In this document: one piece after another, positions 17,401 to 23,663 of the stretch | Layout of the letters: each line of letters begins with the position of its first letter | Numbering within the stretch: position 1 is the first letter of the stretch | Origin: Rhodanobacteraceae bacterium | Lineage (GTDB): Bacteria > Pseudomonadota > Gammaproteobacteria > Xanthomonadales > Xanthomonadaceae | Assembly: GCA_024233975.1 (NCBI GenBank) | Contig: JACKOX010000011.1 | Location: 38,173 to 102,172, forward strand | Length of the DNA stretch: 64,000 nt | Direction: 5' to 3' | Position numbers and translations under genes: made by a program | The notes under the pieces: model-generated | Told to the model about the DNA's origin: nothing | What the model saw: only the letters and a program-made list of their open reading frames with translations | Databases searched by the model: none

Positions 17401-18179
17401 CCAACCGCCTGTATCTCAATGACAACAGCCCCGGTGTTTTCGGTAGCGCCAGCGGCATCACCACCGATGCCGACCTCAGCTTCGCCATTGTCCTGGGCGA
17501 CGTGGATCACGATGGCGACCTTGACCTGATTGCCGGCAACTACGGCGCGCACAACCGCCTGTATCTCAACAACGGCGGCGTTGGTGTCAGCTGGAGCGGC
17601 TTCGCCAACGGCGGCGATGTGGACAGCATCAACGACAACACGCTTGCCCTGGCATTGGGCGACCTCGATGCCGACGGTGACCTTGATCTGTTTGCCGGCA
17701 ACCAGAGTGGCGTGGATCGCTACTACCTCAACGACGGCAGCGGCGTCTTCGATGTAGGCATCGCGCTGTCGCCGCTGTCCGGCTTGACCCAGACCGTCGC
17801 TGTCGCCGACGTGGATGGCGACGGCGTGCTGGACGTTTTCGCCGACAACCGCCTGTACCAGCGCCGCCTTTTCCACACCTCGCTCGACCAAGGCGCCTCA
17901 TTGCGGGTGGATGACGGCAGCGCGCCCGACATCGTCGGCGTGGTGCTGTCCGCTGACAGCATGGAGCCGCCGAACACCAGCGTCGATTACTGGCTTAGCA
18001 ACGACGGCGGCGCGCAGTGGTTCCAGGCGCCGCTCGACCGCCCGTTCTTCTTCCCGACAGTCGGCGCCGACCTGCGCTGGAAGGCCACGCTACATTCCTC
18101 GTCACCGGCACTGACACCGCTAGTCGACAGCATCCGCATCGTCGACATGCTGATCTTCAGCGACGGTTTCGAGGACTGA
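14457..18179 (+). CDS. Secreted FG-GAP/VCBS repeat protein with DGFE C-terminal tail
   Basis: The ATG at 14457 follows a GGGAG site and begins a signal peptide (about 28 residues, cleavage near TTAMA-G). The 1240-aa product contains 21 copies of a repeat of roughly 45-55 residues built around LGDVDGDGDLDLIAGN and N-R-L-Y-L-N-D-G. The D-x-D-x-D-G-D loops are calcium-binding motifs of FG-GAP/VCBS propellers, so 21 repeats would make about three seven-bladed propellers (inference). A final domain of about 110 residues precedes the tail IFSDGFED. The protein is presumably exported and surface-displayed or released. Its ligand is unknown. A strong hairpin terminator follows. Confidence 0.88.
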   Translation: MERHVFRPAVRLCLLCFAAGFATTAMAGTPGLPFTEDFSDATLQDPALTNANWSTEEQALVLAWRQEQYGGFYDSDAVDGSNISDDVYWTTGVTLGDVDGDGDLDLVAASYNTSPNRLYLNDGTGNFGAGSDIDTDAQSTLAVVLGDVDGDGDLDLIAGNDFQTNRLYRNNGSGVFDGGTDISADTRVTRSLALADIDGDGDLDLVVGNGTGSQVTLHRNDGEGNFGGEELVGVDASDTSALAVGDVDGDGDPDVVAVNRGQANRFYRNNGAGSFDAGTAITSSTNDSRAMALGDVDGDGDLDLVVGNFGQINRLYLNDGDADPWDSVVTGEPLSGNLFTLGMTLQDIDGDGDLDLITANANNKQNRLFVNDGFGTFGSDLPISGDFHSSYGLATGDLDNDGDLDLIIGNFGSANRLYLNTGNASPWNGVSGSNIPSSGQNALALALGDVDGDGDLDLVSGNAFDTNRLYRNDGSGGFTANGTVTDDSDLTAALLMADVDGDGDLDLIAGNQFGDFNRVYLNDDGLGASWIGSDLPGSDSQDTTSLALGDVDGDGDPDLIVGNQAATHRLYRNDGSGGFTANGNVTDDAHVTTALQMFDVDGDGDLDLIAGNVGGDPSRVYLNADGLGSSWIGSDLPGSNSQYPRSLALGDVDGDGDPDLVLGNDGQTNQLYRNDGSGGFTAAGSIGSETDNTRALSLVDVDGDGDLDLITGNATQVNRLYLNNGSSDPFANVNATDISTDTHFTSALAVGDVDGDGDPDLIAGNNNGQPNRLYLNRSIPDPWGGVSSNALSGSAANKVVVLGDVDRDGDIDLIAGNAAGTEPKRLYLNNGSIDPWVGVTPVSIGSEAGGTRALALGDVDGDGDLDLVDARANAVNRYYLGDGSGGFDSGSDISSDADNTAAIVLGDVDRDGDLDVIAGNDGVADRLYLNNGTADPWRDGDGGSIVSATDLPGAVLATQALALGDVDRDGDLDLIAANAGAANRLYLNDNSPGVFGSASGITTDADLSFAIVLGDVDHDGDLDLIAGNYGAHNRLYLNNGGVGVSWSGFANGGDVDSINDNTLALALGDLDADGDLDLFAGNQSGVDRYYLNDGSGVFDVGIALSPLSGLTQTVAVADVDGDGVLDVFADNRLYQRRLFHTSLDQGASLRVDDGSAPDIVGVVLSADSMEPPNTSVDYWLSNDGGAQWFQAPLDRPFFFPTVGADLRWKATLHSSSPALTPLVDSIRIVDMLIFSDGFED

Positions 18180-18182
18180 AAA

Positions 18183-18213
18183 CGAAACGCCCGGCATATG
18201 GCCGGGCGTTTCG
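18183..18213. terminator. Bidirectional hairpin terminator between convergent genes
   Basis: A perfect 13-bp inverted repeat (CGAAACGCCCGGC / GCCGGGCGTTTCG) with a 5-base loop lies four bases after the VCBS gene stop. It also lies downstream of the minus-strand ABC permease. A/T-rich arm ends allow use in both directions. Confidence 0.8.
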
Positions 18214-18235
18214 TGTGGCGGGGTGCGGTGCCGGA

Positions 18236-19477
18236 CTACTCCGCGCGAAGCGCAGTGATAGGATCGAGCTGCGCCGCCTGTCGCGCCGGGTAGACGCCGA
18301 ACAACAGGCCGACCAGCGCACAGACAAAAGTGGCACCAAGGATCGGGATCGGCGCCCAGCCAACCTGCCAGCCGGCCAGCGCCGCGATCAGGTAGGCGAG
18401 CAGGCCACCAAACAACAGCCCAAGCAGGGCGCCAAGGCCACAAATCACCGTGGTCTCGCGCAGGAACTGGGCGATGATGTCGCGCCGTCGCGCACCCAGC
18501 GCACGCAGCAGGCCGATTTCACGACGCCGCTCCAGCACGTTGGCCAGCATGATGTTCATGATGCCGATGCCACCGACCAGCAGGCTGACCGCAGCAATCG
18601 CGCCCATGACGATACGGAAGATGCGCTGGGTCTGCTGGTGCTGGCGATACAGCTGCTGCGGTACGACCAGGCTAAAGTCATCGACACCGGCATGGCGCTG
18701 GCCAAGCAGTTCGGACAGCACCGCCGCAGCGGAGCCGAGCCGCGACGGATCATCGACCTTCAACAGCAGACGATCGAGCTGGTCTTCCATGGGCTGGTAG
18801 CGGAACCGCGCCAGCGCCGTGGCCAATGGCACGAATACGCGGTTGCTTTCCGAACCCAGCTGCACGCCTTCGAACTGGTCCTTGGCGAGGTCGCGGTCAG
18901 CCAGCACGCCGACGACCTGCAGCCAGACATGGTTGAGCTTGATGTAGGCGCCGATCGCGTTGCCGTTGGGGAACAGGTCATGCGCCACCTGGTGGCCCAG
19001 TACGGCCACGGCGGCAAGGCGATCCTCGTCATCATTGCTGAGCGCCCGGCCTTCAGCCAGGTTCAGTGACGACAGCTCGAAGAAGGCCGGGCTCACGCCA
19101 TTGGCCTGGGCGTCGCTCTGCCCGGCATCGCTGCCTACCGAATAGGTACGGATCGCCTTCGAGCCCGCGTACTGCTCGGCACCCGGCACCACCGACAGTG
19201 CGGCCGCCGCGTCCGCCAGGGTCAGGCCGAGCGTACGGGCGCGCTCCTCGCGCAGGCTGTCCTCGTCGCGACTCTTTGCCTCGACGATCAGGTTGTTGAG
19301 ACCCAGTCCCTGCACCAGTCGCAGCGCCTCGCGACGGCTGCCTTCGCCCACAGCCTGCATGGCGACAATGGCGCCGATGCCAAAGATAAGGCCCAGCAGC
19401 GTGAGCAGGGTGCGCAGCTTGCGCCGCGACAGTTCTTCCAGCGCTTCGCGCCAGGCAACGGGCAGCTTGGCGATCAT
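18236..19477 (-). CDS. MacB-type ABC transporter permease
   Basis: The 413-aa protein has the MacB/FtsX layout: one N-terminal membrane helix (LLTLLGLIFGIGAIVAMQAVGEG), a large periplasmic MacB-core domain (about 45-280), then three C-terminal helices ending with PARQAAQLDPITALR. Permeases of this type do not move substrate through the membrane; they transmit ATPase motion to the periplasm, where adaptors and an outer-membrane exit duct handle the cargo. It is the last gene of a four-gene operon and overlaps the adaptor gene by 4 bases (ATGA). No TolC-like gene is in the window. Cargo could be antibiotics, peptides or lipoproteins. Confidence 0.9.
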   Translation of the reverse strand: MIAKLPVAWREALEELSRRKLRTLLTLLGLIFGIGAIVAMQAVGEGSRREALRLVQGLGLNNLIVEAKSRDEDSLREERARTLGLTLADAAAALSVVPGAEQYAGSKAIRTYSVGSDAGQSDAQANGVSPAFFELSSLNLAEGRALSNDDEDRLAAVAVLGHQVAHDLFPNGNAIGAYIKLNHVWLQVVGVLADRDLAKDQFEGVQLGSESNRVFVPLATALARFRYQPMEDQLDRLLLKVDDPSRLGSAAAVLSELLGQRHAGVDDFSLVVPQQLYRQHQQTQRIFRIVMGAIAAVSLLVGGIGIMNIMLANVLERRREIGLLRALGARRRDIIAQFLRETTVICGLGALLGLLFGGLLAYLIAALAGWQVGWAPIPILGATFVCALVGLLFGVYPARQAAQLDPITALRAE

Positions 19478-20796
19478 TTGGCAGCCTCCGCATTGGCGGC
19501 GGCTGCAGCACGAGCCCGGGCCTTGGCAATGGCAGCCTCACGCGGGTCTTCGGCTGGCGCTGCAGGTTCAGCAGTTTCACGGCTGCGATCCGGCGTCAGC
19601 AGGACACGCTCCCCCGCATTCAGGCCATCAGTGACGCGCGAGCGCGCGACGCCGCGTTCGCCCAGCGTCACCTCTCGTCGCTCGAAATCATCGCCTTCGC
19701 CCACCTCGACGAAATGCCGGCCATTCTCGGACACCAGTGCGACGTTCGGCACCGTCAGTGCCTCGCTGTCATCGCTGGTGTGGATCTCGGCGCTGAAGGC
19801 CTGGCCCGGCACCAGCCCGTAGCGCGACACCGCTTCCTTCGGAATCGACGCCTTCATGCTGAGGTACTTGATCGGATTGCGACGACCACGCACCTGCGCG
19901 GCGCTGGCCACCCAGCTCAGTTCGGACTCGACCTTCTGGTCGGGTCGCCCGGCCGGATGCATGACCACGCGGTCACCTTTCTTGACGCCCTGCGCCTCGA
20001 TCTGCGGCAGTACCAGCTCGACCTCCAGCGAAGCGGTGTCCGGCAGACTGCCGAACTCGTTGCCGGCCCACAGGCTGGAACCCACCTGCGGCTTGTCACC
20101 GGTCCAGTTCGACTCCAAAACCAGCACACCATCATGCGGCGCGCGCAATTCCAGCGCGGCCAGGTCCTGCCGGCTGGTGTTCTCCGACAGCTGCAGGCTG
20201 CTGCGTTTGGAATCCAGCACCGCCAGTTCGGCCGCACCGCGCTCACCGGCCTGGTCGCGCTTCCACTCCAGCACGCCCTGCTTGGCACCAAGGAATTCCT
20301 TGTCCTGGATGGCGTCGAGGATTTCGTTGCGCGCGAGCATGTCGAGGTCGGCTTCAGCGTAGCGGTCAGCGATGCGCAGCTGCGAATCCACCGCCGCCAG
20401 ATCAACATCGACACGCCCCTGCGCGGCATCCAGTTCGCCCTGCTTGTTGCTTCGCGACAGCGCATTGCGCTGCAGGTCAATCAATGCCTGTGACAGGCTG
20501 AGCTCGGCTTCATCAGCGGTGAAGCGGGCGATCAGCTCGCCTTCGCGTACCGTGCTGCCTTCCGGCGCCATCCATTCGAGGCGACGGCGTGACCACTGTC
20601 GCCCGGGAACCGGCAGCGGCGTCGACTTGGTCGACCGGACTTCACCATCCGCGGCAATGCTCAGCGCCAGCGGACGCATCTGCACCACTTCCACCGGCTT
20701 CTCCGACGCGGATTCGCCGCTGCAACCGGAAAGCAGCAACAGTGCCGCCAGCGCGGCAGACAGGTTCCGCCGGTTGCAGATCACGGTCTGGGTCAT
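19474..20796 (-). CDS. Periplasmic adaptor lipoprotein (HlyD/MacA family)
   Basis: The 440-aa protein carries a lipoprotein signal (LLLLSGC), a lipoyl-like half motif (APEGSTVREGELIARF), a long alpha-hairpin rich in Gln/Asp/Glu, the second lipoyl half (ELRAPHDGVLVLESNW) and a beta-barrel region. It would link the ABC permease to an outer-membrane channel. Its second lipoyl half is strikingly like that of the C-terminal module of the neighbouring tandem adaptor (S-N-W-x-G-x-K...V-G-S-S-x-W-x-G), so the two arose by duplication. The C-terminal 30 residues are an Ala/Arg/Glu-rich helix. It overlaps both neighbouring genes by 4 bases. Confidence 0.88.
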   Translation of the reverse strand: MTQTVICNRRNLSAALAALLLLSGCSGESASEKPVEVVQMRPLALSIAADGEVRSTKSTPLPVPGRQWSRRRLEWMAPEGSTVREGELIARFTADEAELSLSQALIDLQRNALSRSNKQGELDAAQGRVDVDLAAVDSQLRIADRYAEADLDMLARNEILDAIQDKEFLGAKQGVLEWKRDQAGERGAAELAVLDSKRSSLQLSENTSRQDLAALELRAPHDGVLVLESNWTGDKPQVGSSLWAGNEFGSLPDTASLEVELVLPQIEAQGVKKGDRVVMHPAGRPDQKVESELSWVASAAQVRGRRNPIKYLSMKASIPKEAVSRYGLVPGQAFSAEIHTSDDSEALTVPNVALVSENGRHFVEVGEGDDFERREVTLGERGVARSRVTDGLNAGERVLLTPDRSRETAEPAAPAEDPREAAIAKARARAAAAANAEAAK

Positions 20797-22727
20797 GGCG
20801 TGGCCTCCTCGCGACTGGCCAGACGCGCAGTCAGCGAGTCAGCGCCGATGTCCACGCGTACCGGCTGGCCCGGCTTGAGTCCGGATGCCGCGTCATCCAG
20901 CGCGATCAGCACATCGACCACGGGCACCGGCTGCGTGCGCGACTTGGATCGCACCACGCGACCGATCTCCGTGATCGTGCCGGTCAGTGCGCGACCCGCA
21001 CCGCCTTCAAGGCGAAGTCGTGCCTTGGCACCGACACGCAGCCAAGCCAGGTAACGCTCATCGACCTGTGCGCGCACGGCCAGCGTCTGCATGTCCGGGA
21101 TCTCGGCCACCGACTGGCCCATCCACACCGACGAACCGACGTCGAACTTCTCGCCCTGCCAGTTGCTCTTGTGCATCATCACGCCAGCTCGCGGCGCCTT
21201 GACGCTGAGGGCGACCAGCGATTCCTTCAGCTCATCCACGTCGGCCTGCAGCTGATCGGCCTCGAAACTGACCAGCAGCCATTCCTGCCGGCGCTGCTCG
21301 GCCGCCGCCTTCTCGCGCTTTTCTACCAGCGTCATGCGCTCGCGTGCCTGCGCCTTCTCGATCACCAGCTTCTGGTAGTCGACGCCACGCAGCAGTTCCG
21401 CGGGCTGGGTAGCCTTGCGCTCGGCCTTCTCCAGATTGGATTTCGCCTCTTCGGTGCTGAGACGCTGGTTGCGTTCGCGTTCGGCCAGCGCCAGACGCAG
21501 CTGTTCCTGCTGGGTCTTCTTTTCCGCCAGTTCGGCCTGTTTGCTCATCAGGCTCTGCTGCAGCTGGCCGCCGTCGAACTGCACGACGACATCGCCTTCC
21601 TTCACCGGCGAGCCGTCTGGCGCCAGCCGCGTGATCGAATAATTCCACAAGCCCTGTACGGGCGGTGGCGCCAGCACCGCGCTTTCCATCGCAACCAGTT
21701 CGCCATCGGCTTGGATGCGCTCGGGCGCGGGCACCGACACGCCGATTTCACTGCCCGACACGCCCACCTCGACGCGCGCGCTCATGCCGGGTCGCAGCGG
21801 CAGGGTTTCAGTTCCCGACTGCAGATCGATATCGACCTGGAAATAGCGCCCCTCCCCCCATTCGGCCTTGCTGTCCGGCGCACCGGCAATCGCGGATACC
21901 GTGCCTTCGATGCGCTGGCCCGGTAGCGCGTCGAAGACCACGCCGACTTTCTCGCCAACCTTCAGATCACGACGATCCGGTTCCAGCGCCCAGGCGCGGA
22001 TCGCCATGGCACCATCGCCGACGACCTCGCCAATCTGCGCGCCGTTGAACGCCGAAGAGCCCTCATCGATGCGGGTTCCCATGCGCGGGTCGAAGCCATG
22101 CACGACCACGCCACCACGCGTCGCGCGCTGTTCGGAAGCATCCACCTGCGCATGCTGGTAGGCGAGCTCGGCTTCCTGGCGCTCCTGTTCGAGCGCCGCG
22201 TCCTTGCGGCGACGCTCCACTGCCTGTCGCGCGGCCTGCGCTTCACTGGTTTTCAACGCCAGCTCGCGGTCGGCGCGCGCCTTCTCGCCCTGATATCGAT
22301 CGTAGTCGAGCGCCGACAGATACTGCTTTGGCAAAGCGGCGTCGACTTCCGCCTTCTGCTGCTGGGCGCGGGCATCCACCCGCGCCAGTTCGGCATCGAG
22401 TGCGGCGACCTCGAGCTCCGCGATTTCCTTGGCGGCGCGCGCCTTGCTCTGATCGATCTGCGACTCCAGCTGGCGGATCTGTGCAAGCGCCTGGCCCGGA
22501 TCGATGCGAACCAGTGGATCACCGGCCTCCACGCGTGCGCCCTCCGGCACGTAGTAGCGCAGGACCACTGGCGAGTTGTTGGCGAACGGCGTGTAGATGC
22601 CTTCGGAGTCGCGTGAACGCAGCTCGCCAGTCAACATCAGCGATGAAGCGCCAGCCAGACCCGGCAGCGTCAGCAGTGCCAGCCACAGCGCACGGCGACG
22701 CAGCAGTGCATTATTTCGAGGTGTCAT
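20793..22727 (-). CDS. Double-length tandem periplasmic adaptor (two HlyD-like modules)
   Basis: The start at 22727 lies inside the end of the ATPase gene (17-base overlap) and has a GGAAGGG ribosome site; the product is 644 aa with an N-terminal signal (residues 1-26). It contains two consecutive adaptor modules. Module 1 (about 30-325) has a lipoyl half YVPEGARVEAGDPLVRI, a long coiled-coil hairpin and a barrel. Module 2 (about 335-644) has ITRLAPDGSPVKEGDVVVQF, a second coiled-coil hairpin and APRAGVMMHKSNW. Usual adaptors hold one module in 350-450 aa. Two hairpins in one chain is unusual; it may substitute for dimer contacts in the adaptor ring (inference). A single-module lipoprotein adaptor follows immediately. 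Confidence 0.85.
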   Translation of the reverse strand: MTPRNNALLRRRALWLALLTLPGLAGASSLMLTGELRSRDSEGIYTPFANNSPVVLRYYVPEGARVEAGDPLVRIDPGQALAQIRQLESQIDQSKARAAKEIAELEVAALDAELARVDARAQQQKAEVDAALPKQYLSALDYDRYQGEKARADRELALKTSEAQAARQAVERRRKDAALEQERQEAELAYQHAQVDASEQRATRGGVVVHGFDPRMGTRIDEGSSAFNGAQIGEVVGDGAMAIRAWALEPDRRDLKVGEKVGVVFDALPGQRIEGTVSAIAGAPDSKAEWGEGRYFQVDIDLQSGTETLPLRPGMSARVEVGVSGSEIGVSVPAPERIQADGELVAMESAVLAPPPVQGLWNYSITRLAPDGSPVKEGDVVVQFDGGQLQQSLMSKQAELAEKKTQQEQLRLALAERERNQRLSTEEAKSNLEKAERKATQPAELLRGVDYQKLVIEKAQARERMTLVEKREKAAAEQRRQEWLLVSFEADQLQADVDELKESLVALSVKAPRAGVMMHKSNWQGEKFDVGSSVWMGQSVAEIPDMQTLAVRAQVDERYLAWLRVGAKARLRLEGGAGRALTGTITEIGRVVRSKSRTQPVPVVDVLIALDDAASGLKPGQPVRVDIGADSLTARLASREEATP

Positions 22728-23394
22728 GTTCCACCCTTCCGTCGCGCAGGCGCACATGGCGCGGCGCGTGTTCGGCGATTTCGTTGTCGTGGGTGACCAG
22801 CACCACGGTCTGGCCTTCACGATGCAGCTGGTCGATCAGGCCCATCACGTCGGCTGCGCTCTTGGAGTCGAGGTTGCCGGTTGGCTCATCGGCAAGCAGC
22901 AGCGATGGTTTCATCACCAGCGCGCGCGCGACGGCGGCGCGCTGTACCTGGCCACCGGACAGTTCGTTGGGTCGATGATGCAGGCGCTCGCCCAGACCCA
23001 CGCGTTCGAGCAGTTCACGCGCATGGCTCTCGACCGCGGCGTGGTCGACGTTGGCGTTGTGGGCGAAGCGAAGCGGCAGGGTGACGTTCTCCAGCACACT
23101 GAGTCGCGGCAGCAGGTGGAAGCTCTGGAACACGAAGCCAATGCGACGGTTTCGCAGGTCGCTGGTGGCTTCGTCATCAAGACCGGCCACGTTCTCGCCA
23201 TCCAGCTGGTAACTGCCGCTGGTCGGCTGATCAAGGCAGCCAAGGATGTTGAGCAGCGTGGACTTGCCGGAACCCGATGAACCGGTGATGGCGACGAACT
23301 CGCCGCGCGCGACATCCAGGTCGACACCGGCCAGCGCGCGCACGCTCTGTCCGCTCATGTTGTAGCTGCGTTCGATACCGCTCAGATGAATCAT
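22711..23394 (-). CDS. MacB/LolD-type ABC transporter ATPase
   Basis: The 227-aa protein has Walker A GSSGSGKS (38-45), ABC signature LSGGQVQR, Walker B followed by DEPTGNLDSKS, and switch His in VTHD. Length and the N-L-D signature fit the LolD/MacB/FtsE branch. It energises the mechanotransmission exporter encoded downstream and is the first gene of the operon. The region upstream (269 bases to the next gene) should carry the promoter. Confidence 0.94.
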   Translation of the reverse strand: MIHLSGIERSYNMSGQSVRALAGVDLDVARGEFVAITGSSGSGKSTLLNILGCLDQPTSGSYQLDGENVAGLDDEATSDLRNRRIGFVFQSFHLLPRLSVLENVTLPLRFAHNANVDHAAVESHARELLERVGLGERLHHRPNELSGGQVQRAAVARALVMKPSLLLADEPTGNLDSKSAADVMGLIDQLHREGQTVVLVTHDNEIAEHAPRHVRLRDGRVEHDTSK

Positions 23395-23663
23395 GGATTT
23401 CCCGACTTTCCCTGCCGACCGATCAATGGACCGTCACAGGGACTGATGTGGCAACGCAAAGTTCCGTCGCAAGCGCGACGGCATCATGCGAAGAAGCGTT
23501 TGAGGTGGATGAAACGCCGGCCCGGCCTGGTTCCGTCGCCGGGTTCTCTGCGCGGTTCCGCGCCATGGCGAAACGGCATCATCGCGGCATATTGTCGACA
23601 GTCGCGTTTGCGGTCGTCAGTGCCGGAAGTTGGCGTGCCTGCGGGTGCCCCGCGAAGGCCCGA
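23395..23663. other. Intergenic region upstream of the ABC exporter operon
   Basis: This 269-base gap separates two minus-strand units. It should hold the exporter promoter and the end of the diguanylate cyclase transcript. I see no convincing small gene, RNA or palindromic operator in it. Confidence 0.4.

Noticed and set aside
14720..17880. Regular DNA repeats resembling a repeat array or CRISPR
   Set aside because: The period is about 140-165 bases and in-frame; it encodes VCBS repeats and has no conserved spacer/repeat pattern.
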